Shown here: positions 36,891 to 46,719 of the stretch, piece by piece | How positions within the stretch are numbered: position 1 is the stretch's first letter | Layout: each line of letters starts with the position of its first letter | DNA from: Microbacterium sp. 8M | GTDB lineage: Bacteria; Actinomycetota; Actinomycetes; Actinomycetales; Microbacteriaceae | Assembly (NCBI RefSeq): GCF_902506375.1 | Contig: NZ_LR733284.1 | Coordinates: forward strand, 3,385,771 to 3,449,770 | Length of the DNA: 64,000 nt | Direction: 5' to 3' | Program-made: the position numbers and the translations under genes | Notes under the pieces: generated by a model | Seen by the model: the letters and a program-made list of their open reading frames with translations, nothing else | What the model was told of the DNA's origin: nothing | The model's database searches: none

Positions 36891-37841
36891 ATGAGCTACA
36901 CCCGGACGGCCCCGTCCGCCACCCGCATTTCCGCAGCACCTCCCGCGGCGATCTCGGCCCACGGGCTCACCAAGCGGTTCCGTGGCTTCACGGCCGTGGA
37001 CGGCGTGGACATCGAGGTGGCGCAGGGCGAAGTGGTGGCGTTCCTCGGCCCGAACGGGGCCGGCAAGACCACGACGATCGACATGCTGCTCGGGCTCTCC
37101 CAGCCCGACGACGGCGACGTCTCCCTGTTCGGGCTCTCCCCCCGTCAGGCGATCGGGCGCGGCCTGGTCTCCGCGGTGATGCAGACCGGCGGCCTCCTCA
37201 GCGACGTCACCGTCCGCGACACCATGAAGCTCACCGCCTCGCTGTTCGCGCACACCACGAGCATCGACGCCGCGCTCGAGCGCGCCGGCATCGCCGACAT
37301 CGCCGATCGCAAGGTGCAGAAGTGCTCCGGCGGTCAGCAGCAGCGCCTCCGCTTCGCGATGGCGCTGGTGTCGGATCCGGGTCTCATCGTGCTCGACGAG
37401 CCGACCACCGGCATGGACGTGGAGGGACGGCACTCGTTCTGGCAGGCGATCCACGCCGACGCGCAGCGCGGCCGCACCGTGCTGTTCGCGACGCACTACC
37501 TCGAAGAGGCCGACCAGTACGCCGACCGGATCATCCTGATCCGCAAGGGCCGGATCGTCGCCGACGGCACCACCGCCGAGATCAAGGCGATGGCGTCGGG
37601 TCGCACGGTCGAGGCGGAGTGGGACGACGCGACAGGATCCGGACAGGCGGAGATCGCGGCGCTCGCCGGGGTCGACTCCGTCGAGGTGCGCGGCCCGCGC
37701 ATCATCATCCGCGCGAACGACTCGGACGCCGTGGCGCGCCACCTGCTCACCCGCACGAACGCGCACGACGTGACCATCACCAGCCAGAACCTGGAGCAGG
37801 CGTTCCTGCGCCTGACCGGCGACGACACGGAAGGGGACTGA
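36891..37841 (+). CDS. ABC-2 type exporter ATP-binding protein
   Basis: 316 residues. Walker A FLGPNGAGKTTTI, signature CSGGQQQRLRFAMAL (LSGGQ with Cys first), Walker B LIVLDEPTTGMD, H-loop FATHYLEEADQYADR. The C-terminal ~80 residues are the DrrA-like extension. With the permease 2 bases downstream it forms an exporter for drugs, lipids or antimicrobial peptides; the linked DesK/DesR-like system suggests an inducible stress response. Confidence 0.95.
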   Translation: MSYTRTAPSATRISAAPPAAISAHGLTKRFRGFTAVDGVDIEVAQGEVVAFLGPNGAGKTTTIDMLLGLSQPDDGDVSLFGLSPRQAIGRGLVSAVMQTGGLLSDVTVRDTMKLTASLFAHTTSIDAALERAGIADIADRKVQKCSGGQQQRLRFAMALVSDPGLIVLDEPTTGMDVEGRHSFWQAIHADAQRGRTVLFATHYLEEADQYADRIILIRKGRIVADGTTAEIKAMASGRTVEAEWDDATGSGQAEIAALAGVDSVEVRGPRIIIRANDSDAVARHLLTRTNAHDVTITSQNLEQAFLRLTGDDTEGD

Positions 37842-37843
37842 CC

Positions 37844-38662
37844 ATGACCACCGCTGCAGAGCGCCTGGACCGGATCGACCCGTCCACTCGCCGGGTGCCG
37901 CCGATGGGCGGCTTCAGCGTGACTTTCCTCGGCGTGGAACTCAAGCGCATCTTCCGCAACTCGAGCGTGGTCGTCTTCACGCTGATCTTCCCGATCGCCA
38001 TGCTCGTGATGATCGGACTGCCGAACAAGAACACGGCGATCACGAACGTGCCGGTCAGCCAGGGCGGCATGTCGGCCGCGGTGCCGATCATGATCTCGAT
38101 GGCGGTCTACGGCGCGATGGTCGCGAGCACGATGACGGGCGTCTCCGTCGCCGCCGAACGCGCCCAGGGCTGGAGCCGTCAGCTGCGTCTGACCCCGCTG
38201 AACCCGGTCGTCTACATCCTCGTCAAGGTCATCTGCGGCCTGGTGCTCGGCGGGATCGCCGTGCTGGTGACGCTGATCGTCGGCGCCGCGCTCGGCATCA
38301 CCGCCCCGCTCGGCAACCTCATCGCCGCGGGCGTGCTCGCGTGGCTGAGCTCGCTCATGCTGACCAGCCTGGGACTCGCCGTCGGCTACGCGTTCCCCGC
38401 GCAGAACGCGATGCGCTATCTCGGCCCGATCCTGCCGATCCTGAGCTTCATGGGGGGCCTGTTCGTCCCGCTCGCGGTCATGCCCGAACCGGTGCAGATC
38501 GGCGCGAAGTTCACCCCGCTGTGGGGCATCGCCGAGCTGTCCCAGTCGGCCGTCATCGGCGTCACGCCGAACGGCTGGGCGGTGCCGAACCTCATCGTCT
38601 GGTTCCTCGTCTTCACGGGTCTTGCGGTCCTGATGTTCCGCCGCGACACCAAGCGCGTCTGA
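37844..38662 (+). CDS. ABC-2 type transporter permease
   Basis: 272 residues from ATG 37844. Six helices after a cytoplasmic N-terminus; ERAQGWSRQLRLTPLNPVVY is the characteristic amphipathic elbow before helix 3, and PILSFMGGLFVPLAVMPEPV is the conserved helix 5 region of DrrB-type permeases. Partner of the ATPase encoded just upstream; the kinase gene follows 1 base after its stop. Confidence 0.93.
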   Translation: MTTAAERLDRIDPSTRRVPPMGGFSVTFLGVELKRIFRNSSVVVFTLIFPIAMLVMIGLPNKNTAITNVPVSQGGMSAAVPIMISMAVYGAMVASTMTGVSVAAERAQGWSRQLRLTPLNPVVYILVKVICGLVLGGIAVLVTLIVGAALGITAPLGNLIAAGVLAWLSSLMLTSLGLAVGYAFPAQNAMRYLGPILPILSFMGGLFVPLAVMPEPVQIGAKFTPLWGIAELSQSAVIGVTPNGWAVPNLIVWFLVFTGLAVLMFRRDTKRV

Positions 38663-38663
38663 C

Positions 38664-39920
38664 GTGACCGACCACATCCACGCCAGGCAGGGCGCGGCGG
38701 CAGCTGCCGCCCGCCCCGCCGGGCGTGAGCGCCGGTTCGGAGTCCTGGGACCGTTCCACGTCGGCGAGGGCGGGTTCCTCGACGCGCCATCACTCGACGG
38801 CGTCACCGGGTGGGCGAGGCTGCGGCTGACCCTCGGCGCCCCCGGCGCGAGGCGGTGGTATCCCGGCGCGCTGATCAGCCAGCTGTTCATCGTGGGCTTC
38901 ATCCTTGTGCCGCTGCTCACTCAGCTCCCGCCGCCGGGGTCGTGGATCTGGGGCCTCGCGGTGCTCGTCTACGGCGCGCTGTTCACCATCTCCTTCCCCG
39001 CGGCCATGGCCCTGCCCGATCGATGGCGGTGGGCGCCGCCGGCGGCCCTGCTGCTGCTGTCGCTGCCCTTCATCCTGGTGCTCGGGCCCGACCTCTCCGG
39101 GCTCTGGACGTACGTCGCGGTCTCCGCGGCGATGTGCTTCGGCGGTGACCGGCGCGCAGTGTTCTCCGTGTTCGGCCTGGCCACGGCCGCCCTCGTGATC
39201 AACCTGATCGATGCGGCGCTGCAGCCCTCGAGCACCCCGCCCTGGACGATGCCGCTGGTCATCCTCTCCATCGGCACCCTGATGGCCGCGTTCACCCGCA
39301 ACCTGCAGACCCTCGCCCAACTGCGGCGCACCCAGAAGGAGCTGGCTACGGTCGCCGTCGAGGAGGAGCGCAACCGCCTCGCCCGCGACATGCACGACAT
39401 CCTCGGCCACTCGCTGTCCGCGATCGCGGTGAAGGCCGACCTCGCCGCCACGCTGGCCGAGCGGGATCCGGTCGCGGCCTCCGCCGAGATCCACGAGGTG
39501 CAGACCCTCGCCCGCGCCACCCTCAGCGACATGCGCGCCGTCGTCTCCGGCTATCGTCAGGTGCGCGTGGCGAGCGAGCTCGCATCGCTGCGCTCCCTCC
39601 TGCCTGCCGCGGGGATCACCGCGCACCTGCCCACCACCACCGACGAGGTGCCGGAGCGCAACCGCGAGCTCTTCGGCTGGGCGCTGCGCGAGGCAGCCAC
39701 GAACGTGATCCGGCACGCCGCCGCCGGCAACTGCTGGGTGACGCTCGCACCCGGGCGCATCACGATCGAGGACGACGGCGTCGGCCCGTCGCCGCGCACG
39801 GCGGACGACCCGGTGGGGACCGGCCTGACCGGCCTCGCCGAGCGGGCGGCAGACGCCGGCGGCGCGCTGACGATCGGCCGCTCCCGCCACGGCGGGTTCC
39901 TCCTGGAGGTCACCGCATGA
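38664..39920 (+). CDS. DesK-like sensor histidine kinase
   Basis: 418 residues from GTG 38664, one base after the permease stop. Five or six membrane helices (about 68-210), the phospho-acceptor His244 in LARDMHDILGHSLSAIAVKA, and the ATPase domain with N-box LREAATNVIRHA and DDGVGPSPRTA, TGLTGLAERAADAGG. DesK relatives sense membrane fluidity or thickness through their helices. It overlaps its response regulator gene by 4 bases. Confidence 0.95.
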   Translation: MTDHIHARQGAAAAAARPAGRERRFGVLGPFHVGEGGFLDAPSLDGVTGWARLRLTLGAPGARRWYPGALISQLFIVGFILVPLLTQLPPPGSWIWGLAVLVYGALFTISFPAAMALPDRWRWAPPAALLLLSLPFILVLGPDLSGLWTYVAVSAAMCFGGDRRAVFSVFGLATAALVINLIDAALQPSSTPPWTMPLVILSIGTLMAAFTRNLQTLAQLRRTQKELATVAVEEERNRLARDMHDILGHSLSAIAVKADLAATLAERDPVAASAEIHEVQTLARATLSDMRAVVSGYRQVRVASELASLRSLLPAAGITAHLPTTTDEVPERNRELFGWALREAATNVIRHAAAGNCWVTLAPGRITIEDDGVGPSPRTADDPVGTGLTGLAERAADAGGALTIGRSRHGGFLLEVTA

Positions 39921-40576
39921 CGCCCGACGACAGCACGGCTCCCGGAAACGGAGCAGCCTCGAGAGACAGGATTCGGATCCTGCTCGCCGACGATCAGGCG
40001 CTCGTGCGCGGCGCCCTGGCGACGCTGCTCGGTCTCGAAGACGACCTGGACGTCATCGCCCAGGTTGGCCGGGGCGACGAGGTGCTGCCCGCCGCCGAGC
40101 AGCACCGCCCGGACATCGCCCTTCTCGACGTGGAGATGCCGGGCGTCGACGGCCTCACCGCCGCCGCGCAGCTGCGCCGGGAACTACCCGAAGTGCGGAT
40201 CGTCATCGTCACCACGTTCGGCCGGGCGGGCTACCTCTCCCGCGCCCTCGCCGCCGGCGTGGCCGGGTACGTGGTCAAGGACACCCCCGCCTCCGAGCTC
40301 GCCGAGGTGGTACGCCGCGTGATGCGCGGCGAGACCGTGATCGACGCCGCCCTCGCCACGGATGCGCTCACCGCAGGGGCCTCGCCGCTCACGCCGCGCG
40401 AGACCGAGGTGCTCGCCGCCGCGCGGGACGGCGGCACCATCTCCGATGTGGCTCGCGCGCTGCATCTCTCCGAGGGCACGACGAGGAACCATCTCTCCTC
40501 GGCGATGCAGAAGCTCGAAGCGCGCACCCGTGCCGACGCCGCGCGCATCGCCCAGGAGCGGGGCTGGCTGCTCTGA
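39917..40576 (+). CDS. DesR-like NarL-type response regulator
   Basis: 219 residues. Receiver with ADDQ pair, Asp71 in IALLDVEMPGVDG, switch Lys in YVVKDTPASELAEVV; output LuxR HTH: LTPRETEVLAAARDGGTISD, then VARALHLSEGTTRNHLSSAM. Last gene of the exporter-kinase-regulator operon; predicted to activate that operon through the ATGTCAT/ATGACAT sites. Confidence 0.95.
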   Translation: MTPDDSTAPGNGAASRDRIRILLADDQALVRGALATLLGLEDDLDVIAQVGRGDEVLPAAEQHRPDIALLDVEMPGVDGLTAAAQLRRELPEVRIVIVTTFGRAGYLSRALAAGVAGYVVKDTPASELAEVVRRVMRGETVIDAALATDALTAGASPLTPRETEVLAAARDGGTISDVARALHLSEGTTRNHLSSAMQKLEARTRADAARIAQERGWLL

Positions 40577-40631
40577 CCGTTCGCGACATCGCAGCAGGAT
40601 CCGGACCCGCCCATCCCCTACACTCAGCACC

Positions 40632-41792
40632 ATGACCGGAGCCTCCCCCACTTCGTCGCGCCCGCGGCGCCCCTCGCCCGCGGTGATCCGCAGACGCCGG
40701 CTCGTGGTCGGGCTGATCGCGGTCCTCGCCATCGCCCTGGCCGCGGTCCTCACGACGATCGCCGTGCGCGCCTTCTCGGGGGGCGACCCGAAGGCGGCTG
40801 CCGCCGGCACCACGGCCACGCCCACCCCGACGTCCACGCCGCTCACGCCGGCCCAGCAGCTGCTGACGACCGCCGCCGATCCGGCCACCGCATGCGCGGT
40901 CTCCTTCTCGGGCGAGGGCATCACCCAGCCCCCCATGCTGCAGACAGAGGGTGTGCTGTACACCGGGCTGCCGATCCCGGAGAAGGCCGGCGCGGTGTTC
41001 GCCGGCTGGTACCCGACCCCGGAGGCCGCGCAGGCCCAGGTGCAGACCGACCGCGTGAACGGCTCGCAGCTCACAGCGTGCACCGACCACGAGCGCACCC
41101 TGTACGCGGCGTGGACCACGCCGGAGCAGAACGTCGCCACGGCGGCGAAGATCCCGATCCTGATGTACCACCAGTTCACGACCAAGCCCGGCGGCGAGGA
41201 CAACTGGCTGCGCAACAACTACGTGTACATCGAGGACTTCAAGGCGCAGATGGACTACATCGCGAGCTCGAAGTTCTACCTGCCGACCTGGGATGAGCTG
41301 AACGCGTTCATCGACGGGAAGCTGTTCCTGCCGCAGCACTCGCTCATCATCACCGACGACGATGCGGATCCGACCTGGCTGCAGCTCGCGGTGCCGGTGG
41401 TCACCGAGCGGAAGCTCCTCACCACGTCGTTCGTGATCACCGGCGAGCGCAAGGACGGCTCCCCCTCGCCCTACGTGCTGCAGCGCTCGCACACCAACGA
41501 CATGCACCGTGCCGGCGACAACGGCAAGGGGCGGATGGTGAACCTGTCGGCCGACGAGGTCGCCGCTGATCTGGAGGAGTCGGCGAAGGTGCTCGGGGTC
41601 AAGGAGGTCATCGCCTACCCGTACGGTCACTACAACGCGACCGCGGAAGAGGGCGTGACCAAGGCCGGGTTCCTGCTCGCGCGCACGATCGAGTACGGCT
41701 ACGTGAAGATCGGCACGAACAAGCTCGAACTGCCGGTGATCCGGATCAACTACGGGGACACGGTCCAGGGCCTCAAGGACAACATCGGTTGA
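40632..41792 (+). CDS. Polysaccharide deacetylase-like (CE4) membrane-anchored protein
   Basis: 386 residues from ATG 40632. One N-terminal membrane anchor (about 22-45), a Thr/Pro linker, a region with GITQPPMLQTEGVLYTG, then a CE4-like domain (from about 175): ILMYHQFTTK, the acid motif IITDDDADPTW in place of the usual TFDDG, SHTNDMHRAG as the His-containing metal motif, and AYPYGHYNATAEEGV. Likely removes acetyl groups from a cell-wall glycan outside the membrane, but the altered first motif leaves activity unsure. Confidence 0.85.
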   Translation: MTGASPTSSRPRRPSPAVIRRRRLVVGLIAVLAIALAAVLTTIAVRAFSGGDPKAAAAGTTATPTPTSTPLTPAQQLLTTAADPATACAVSFSGEGITQPPMLQTEGVLYTGLPIPEKAGAVFAGWYPTPEAAQAQVQTDRVNGSQLTACTDHERTLYAAWTTPEQNVATAAKIPILMYHQFTTKPGGEDNWLRNNYVYIEDFKAQMDYIASSKFYLPTWDELNAFIDGKLFLPQHSLIITDDDADPTWLQLAVPVVTERKLLTTSFVITGERKDGSPSPYVLQRSHTNDMHRAGDNGKGRMVNLSADEVAADLEESAKVLGVKEVIAYPYGHYNATAEEGVTKAGFLLARTIEYGYVKIGTNKLELPVIRINYGDTVQGLKDNIG

Positions 41793-41861
41793 ACCCGTCC
41801 CGGCCTGCCGTGGCGCGGCCGGGTCACTGGCGCAGCCCGGGGGTCGCTCCGCGGCCGGGCG

Positions 41862-43034
41862 TCACTCCGCGGCTGCGGCCTCCGCTTCGCGACGCACGCG
41901 CAGGCGCTCCTCCGACTTGCGGGCGAGGCGCACCGAACGACGCGGCGCGTAGACGACCAGCGAGTGGAACAGGAAGCGGACGAAGAACGCCGCGATCAGA
42001 GTGATCGCCGCGGCGAGGATGCTGGAGATGTGCCAGGTCTCGACCATGAGGGCGAGGACCGGGATCCGCACGGCCGCCTCGACGTTGTTGAACGTGAACG
42101 ACTGCGCGAAGCGCACGCCGATCGCGGCGGCGTCGCCGCGCATGTCGTTGAAGACGTAGCGCTCCTGCAGGAGGAAGTTGCCGATGATGGTGACCTCGGC
42201 CGCGATGATCGCCGCCCAGACGTACTCCACGCCGAGGTGCGTCAGCGCCCACATGATGGCGAGGTTCGCCAGCGCGCCGACGCCGCCGATGATGGCGAAC
42301 AGCGACATCTTGCCGAACCGCAGCCGCGCGAGGTGCTGGAGGAACTGCATCCCCTGCACGAACGACGCCTTGGACTGGCCGTGCAGCCGCTCGCCGAACT
42401 CCATCGGCACCTCGGCGATGCGCACGTCGGAGCGGACGAGGATCTCCAGCAGGATCTTGAACCCGTTCGGGCGCAGGGCGCTGGGATCGATGCGGCGACG
42501 GTCAACGAGGAAGTACCCGGTCATCGGATCCGAGGCGCCGGAGAGCCGGATCGGGAACATCGCCTTGGTGAGCAGGGTCGCGCTGCGGGACACCCCGACG
42601 CGCACGGCGCCCGCGAGACCGCCATTGTCCCCGCCGCCGACGTAGCGGGAGGCGATCACGACGTCCGTGTCGCCGTCCTCGAAGCGCTCGATCATGTCGG
42701 GCAGGAGCTCCGGCGGGTGCTGCAGGTCGCCGTCCATGACGATGCAGACGTCGTACGCGGCGGCCCGGATGCCCTCCACCACGGCACCGCCGAGACCGCC
42801 GACCGGCTTGTCGCGATGCAGCAGCCGCACGGGCACGGGGGCGTCGGCGGCGATCCGCCGGATCACGTCAGGAGTGTCGTCCGAGCTGTCGTCGACGAAT
42901 AGGATCTCGACGTCGCGGTCCTCGAGCGCGGCGGAGACCCGGGAGACGAGGGCGGCGATGTTGTCGCGCTCGTTGTAGGTCGGGATGATGACCGTGGCGC
43001 CGGGTACGGGGTCCCCAGCAGACATGTCCTCCAT
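41862..43034 (-). CDS. Polyprenol-phosphate mannose synthase fused to GtrA domain
   Basis: 390 residues from ATG 43034, preceded by GGAGGAGGGG. N-terminal GT2 domain (about 1-240): VIIPTYNERDNIAALVSRV, LFVDDSSDDTP, GLGGAVVEGI, IVMDGDLQHPPELLPDMI, with SDPMTGYFLVDRR; it transfers mannose (or glucose) from the nucleotide sugar to polyprenyl phosphate. C-terminal GtrA domain (about 250-370) with four helices that probably anchor it or flip the lipid-sugar. Supplies donors for extracytoplasmic glycosylation, such as protein or cell-wall mannosylation. Confidence 0.94.
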   Translation of the reverse strand: MEDMSAGDPVPGATVIIPTYNERDNIAALVSRVSAALEDRDVEILFVDDSSDDTPDVIRRIAADAPVPVRLLHRDKPVGGLGGAVVEGIRAAAYDVCIVMDGDLQHPPELLPDMIERFEDGDTDVVIASRYVGGGDNGGLAGAVRVGVSRSATLLTKAMFPIRLSGASDPMTGYFLVDRRRIDPSALRPNGFKILLEILVRSDVRIAEVPMEFGERLHGQSKASFVQGMQFLQHLARLRFGKMSLFAIIGGVGALANLAIMWALTHLGVEYVWAAIIAAEVTIIGNFLLQERYVFNDMRGDAAAIGVRFAQSFTFNNVEAAVRIPVLALMVETWHISSILAAAITLIAAFFVRFLFHSLVVYAPRRSVRLARKSEERLRVRREAEAAAAE

Positions 43035-43194
43035 GCCCCTCCTCCGTTCGCCTGACTCGCCATGATCCCATGCGGAACCTGCGCGTTTGGTGTCAGACAC
43101 TCTTCCCGATTCAGGCTAACGGCGGGTGAACGCCGGACGAGCCCCCTTGCGCCGGACGGCCCTCCCCCTCTCGGATCCGCCGTACCCTGGAAGC

Positions 43195-43458
43195 ATGACC
43201 GCTCCTGCCTCCGACTCGATCACCATGTTCGGCGCCGACTGGTGCCGCGACTGCATCCGCACCAAGAAGCAGCTCGACGAGCTCGGCATCGAGTACACGT
43301 ACGTCGACCTCGTCGCGGACCCTGCGGCCGCCGACGTCGCCAAGGAGATCTCCGGCCGCACGAACATCCCGGTGGTCGTGTACCCCGACGCCTCGCACCA
43401 CGTCGAGCCGTCGAACGCCGACGTCGAGGCGAAGCTCCGCGAGCTGTCGCTGATCTGA
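43195..43458 (+). CDS. Glutaredoxin-like/mycoredoxin family protein
   Basis: 87 residues. Thioredoxin fold with ADWCRDCIRTKKQLDELG (CxxC), the cis-Pro motif TNIPVVVYPD and a C-terminal SNADVEAKLREL. The WCRDC centre is like that of actinobacterial mycoredoxins, which reduce mycothiol mixed disulfides. Convergent repeat follows at 43475. Confidence 0.92.
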   Translation: MTAPASDSITMFGADWCRDCIRTKKQLDELGIEYTYVDLVADPAAADVAKEISGRTNIPVVVYPDASHHVEPSNADVEAKLRELSLI

Positions 43459-43474
43459 CGCCCCTCGGGACACT

Positions 43475-43512
43475 GGGTCCCTGAGCGAGCCAAAGGCGAG
43501 ACGAAGGGCGCC
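43475..43512. repeat. Dispersed repeat element (CCTGAGCGAG type)
   Basis: GGTCCCTGAGCGAGCCAAAG followed by GCGAGACGAAGGGCGCC, 17 bases after the stop of the glutaredoxin-like gene. Confidence 0.8.
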
Positions 43513-43527
43513 GATACACTGACGCGC

Positions 43528-44904
43528 ATGAGCATCGCCGCTCGGGCCGGACAGGCCCCCACGCGCCTTCCTGTACGCACGGTCGCCCGCTACGCGGCCG
43601 GCTCTCTCGGCACCGGAGGGTTTGCGACGCTGCCCGGCCTGGTGCTGGCGTACTTCCTGACGGACAACCTCGGCGTCGCCGCGATCCTCGCCGGCACGAT
43701 CGTGACCCTGGCGAAGATCTGGGACGTCGTGATCGACCCGGTGATCGGCGCCGGGTCGGATCGCAGCCTCATCCGCACCGGCAGCCGCAAGCGCTTCATG
43801 CTGGTCGGAGCGTTCACGCTGCCGCTGTTCTTCGCGCTCACGTTCGCAGTGCCCCCCGTGTTCGGCCCGGTCGCGGGCGTCATCTGCGTGCTGATCGCGT
43901 TCCTCGCCACCGCCACGGCGTTCAGCCTGTTCCAGGTGCCCTACATCGCACTGCCCGCCGAGCTGACGTCGAGCTACGACGAGCGCACCCGGCTGCTGAG
44001 CTGGCGGGTCATCGTGCTCACCGTCACGATCCTGCTCTTCGGCGGGGGCGGGCCGGAGCTGCGCCGCCTCACCGGCGACCCCGTCACCGGCTACCTCGTG
44101 ATGGGCGTGGTCGCCGGCGTCGTGATCGGCGTCGGCATGCTCATCGCCGCGCGCACCGCCGACGACGCCGTGGTCGCGCCCGCGACGGTCGAGCACGTCG
44201 GGATCCGGGCGCAGTACGCCGCGGGATTCGCCGCCGTGCGTCGCTCGCAGCCGTTCCGGGCGCTGCTGGCCACCTACCTGCTGCAGGCGCTCGCGACCGG
44301 CACCATGCTCGCCGGCGCTCAGTACGTGGCGACCTGGGTCATGCGCTCCGAAAGCGCCGTGACGCTGCTGTTCGTCGCGCTCGTCGCCCCGGCGGTCATC
44401 GCCACGCCGGTGTGGGAGCGGGTGTCGCGCCGGATCGGCAAGGAGCGGGCGTTCCGGATCGCCTCGGCCCTGTTCCTCCTCGCTGCGGCCTCGATCGTGA
44501 TCGCGCTGTGGATCCCCGGATCCTGGATCTACGCCTCGGTCGCGATCGCGGGCATCGCCTATGCCGGAATGCAGGCGCTGCCGATGGCGATGCTGCCCGA
44601 CGTGATCTCGCACGACGAGCGCACCAGCGGCCCGGGCCAGGCCGGCACGTTCACCGGCATGTGGACGGCCTCGGAGGCGGTCGGCTTCGCCCTCGGCACC
44701 ACGATCGTCGCGATCGTGCTCGCGATCACGGGGTACGTCTCGCGCACGACCGGCGCCGCGGCCGACCTCGTGCAGCCGGCGAGCGCGGTCGCGGGGATCG
44801 TGCTGACCTTCAGCGTCGTCCCGGCGGTGCTCATGCTGCTGAGCCTGGCCACGCTGGGCCGCTACGGACTGCGCCGCGGAGACATCGACGGCGCCGACGG
44901 CTGA
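43528..44904 (+). CDS. MFS transporter (GPH sugar-symporter-like)
   Basis: 458 residues, twelve helices. YAAGSLGTGGFATLPGLVLA and KIWDVVIDPVIGAGSDRS at helix 1-2 are the glycoside-pentoside-hexuronide (MelB-like) pattern, with FSLFQVPYIALPAELT in helix 4. Possible sodium- or proton-coupled sugar or glycoside import. GATACACT sits 8 bases before the ATG region, and no Shine-Dalgarno is seen, so it may be leaderless. Confidence 0.9.
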   Translation: MSIAARAGQAPTRLPVRTVARYAAGSLGTGGFATLPGLVLAYFLTDNLGVAAILAGTIVTLAKIWDVVIDPVIGAGSDRSLIRTGSRKRFMLVGAFTLPLFFALTFAVPPVFGPVAGVICVLIAFLATATAFSLFQVPYIALPAELTSSYDERTRLLSWRVIVLTVTILLFGGGGPELRRLTGDPVTGYLVMGVVAGVVIGVGMLIAARTADDAVVAPATVEHVGIRAQYAAGFAAVRRSQPFRALLATYLLQALATGTMLAGAQYVATWVMRSESAVTLLFVALVAPAVIATPVWERVSRRIGKERAFRIASALFLLAAASIVIALWIPGSWIYASVAIAGIAYAGMQALPMAMLPDVISHDERTSGPGQAGTFTGMWTASEAVGFALGTTIVAIVLAITGYVSRTTGAAADLVQPASAVAGIVLTFSVVPAVLMLLSLATLGRYGLRRGDIDGADG

Positions 44905-44961
44905 GACTCAGTCCCACAGGGACGGCGTACGCTGAAGCCAGACCGCGCCGAAGGAGACCCG

Positions 44962-46686
44962 ATGCCCGACACCCTCGCCGACGACGTCCGCGCCCCGATC
45001 GAGGAGGACATCGCCGTCCTGCGCAGGGGTTCCGCCGCGTGGTCCACACTGACCGTCGGCCAGCGCGTCACGCTGCTGCGCGGCGTGCGCCGCACGGTCG
45101 CGGCGAACGCGCGCACCTGGGCCCGCGCCGCGGTGCGCTCGAAGGAACTGGGCGACGACCACCCGCTCCGCGGCGAGGAGTGGCTGAGCGGCCCCTATGC
45201 GACGCTCGGCGCGCTGGACGCCTACATCGAGACGCTGGACCGCATCGCGAACGGGCGCAACCCGCTCGACGGCATCCGGATCGACCGCACCGCGAGCGGC
45301 CAGACGCGCGTGCACGCGTTCCCGCTCCTCGGCATCGACAAGCTCCTGCTGTCCGGTTTCACCGGCGAGGTGTGGCTCGCCCCGGGCGTCACACCGGGCG
45401 ATGCCCGCGCCCGCGCCGGCCTGGCCCAGCGCTCTCCGGAACCGGGCGACGGCGGCATCGGACTCGTGCTCGGCGCCGGCAACATAACCTCCATCCCCGT
45501 GCTCGACGTGCTGTACGAGCTGCTCGCGCACGACCGCGTGGTGCTGCTCAAGGTCAACCCCACGCAGGACGCGCTGGTGCCGGTGTTCGAGAAGGCGCTC
45601 GCCCCGCTCATCGCGCCCGGGTTCCTGCGGATCGTGCGCGGCGGCCCCGACGTCGGCGCCTACCTCACGGCGCACGACGCGTTCTCGCACGTGCACATCA
45701 CCGGATCCGCGCCGACCTTCGACGCGATCGTGTGGGGCACAGGGCCCCAGGGCAAGCGCCGCAAACGGGAGAACCGGCCGCGGCTGAAGAAGCCGATCAC
45801 CGCGGAGCTCGGCGGCGTCTCCCCGATCATCGTCGTGCCGGGTGCATGGAGCGACGAGGATCTGCGCTTCCAGGCCGAGCACGTCGCCACGATGCGACTG
45901 CAGAACGCGGGCCACAACTGCATCGCCGGCCAGGTCGTGATCCTGTCGAGCGACTGGGCGCAGAAGGACCAGTTCCTCACCGAGCTGCGCCGCGCCTACG
46001 CGATCGCGCCGGAGCGCCCGATCTGGTACCCCCGTTCCGACGAGCGGATGGCGCAGGCCGCCGAGGCGTATCCCGACGCGCTCGTGCTCGCCGACCGCCT
46101 CCTCGTCGAGATCCACGAGGGCGACGACGCCACCGCGCTGGAGCAGACCGAGTACTTCGCGCCCGTGCTGGGCGTGGAACAGCTCCCCGGCACGGGTCAG
46201 GCGTTCCTCGATGCGGCCGTCGCGCACGCGAACGAGAAGCTGCAGGGCACGCTCGGCGCGAACGTGCTGATCGACCCCGCCACCGAGGCATCCCTCGGCG
46301 CGGGCTTCGAGCGGGCGATCACGGCGCTGCACTACGGATCCATCGCGATCAACACCTGGACCGCGTTCGGCTTCATCACCCCGACCGTCACGTGGGGCGC
46401 GTTCCCAGGCAACACGATCGCCGACGTCGGCAGCGGGATCGGGGTCGTGCACAATGCGCTGCTGCTCGCCGACGTGGAGCGCTCGGTGGTGCGCGGGCCG
46501 TTCCGGCCGTTCCCCCGAACGGCGTCGATCGTCAGCGACGGCGGCCGGTTCACGATCCTGCCGAAGCCGCCGTGGTTCGCCTCGTCCCGTACGGGTGCCG
46601 AAGTCAGCGAGGGGCTGACCCGGTTCCGTGCTCAGGGCGGTGTGCTCGCCCTCGTGCGCACGCTCGTTCAGGCGCTGCGCGCGTAG
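44962..46686 (+). CDS. Aldehyde dehydrogenase family protein (long, variant)
   Basis: 574 residues, longer than the usual ~500. LVLGAGNITSIPVLDVLYEL replaces the usual PWNFP segment, HITGSAPTFDAIVWG is the nucleotide-binding loop, Glu in ITAELGGVSPIIVVPGAW and Cys in NAGHNCIAGQVVI are the catalytic pair. The extra length lies in the N-terminal and the RKRENRPRLKK regions. Substrate unknown. 57 bases after the MFS gene; possibly co-transcribed. Confidence 0.9.
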   Translation: MPDTLADDVRAPIEEDIAVLRRGSAAWSTLTVGQRVTLLRGVRRTVAANARTWARAAVRSKELGDDHPLRGEEWLSGPYATLGALDAYIETLDRIANGRNPLDGIRIDRTASGQTRVHAFPLLGIDKLLLSGFTGEVWLAPGVTPGDARARAGLAQRSPEPGDGGIGLVLGAGNITSIPVLDVLYELLAHDRVVLLKVNPTQDALVPVFEKALAPLIAPGFLRIVRGGPDVGAYLTAHDAFSHVHITGSAPTFDAIVWGTGPQGKRRKRENRPRLKKPITAELGGVSPIIVVPGAWSDEDLRFQAEHVATMRLQNAGHNCIAGQVVILSSDWAQKDQFLTELRRAYAIAPERPIWYPRSDERMAQAAEAYPDALVLADRLLVEIHEGDDATALEQTEYFAPVLGVEQLPGTGQAFLDAAVAHANEKLQGTLGANVLIDPATEASLGAGFERAITALHYGSIAINTWTAFGFITPTVTWGAFPGNTIADVGSGIGVVHNALLLADVERSVVRGPFRPFPRTASIVSDGGRFTILPKPPWFASSRTGAEVSEGLTRFRAQGGVLALVRTLVQALRA

Positions 46687-46719
46687 CCTGACGGTGACGT
46701 CACGGCGACGGGGCGAACG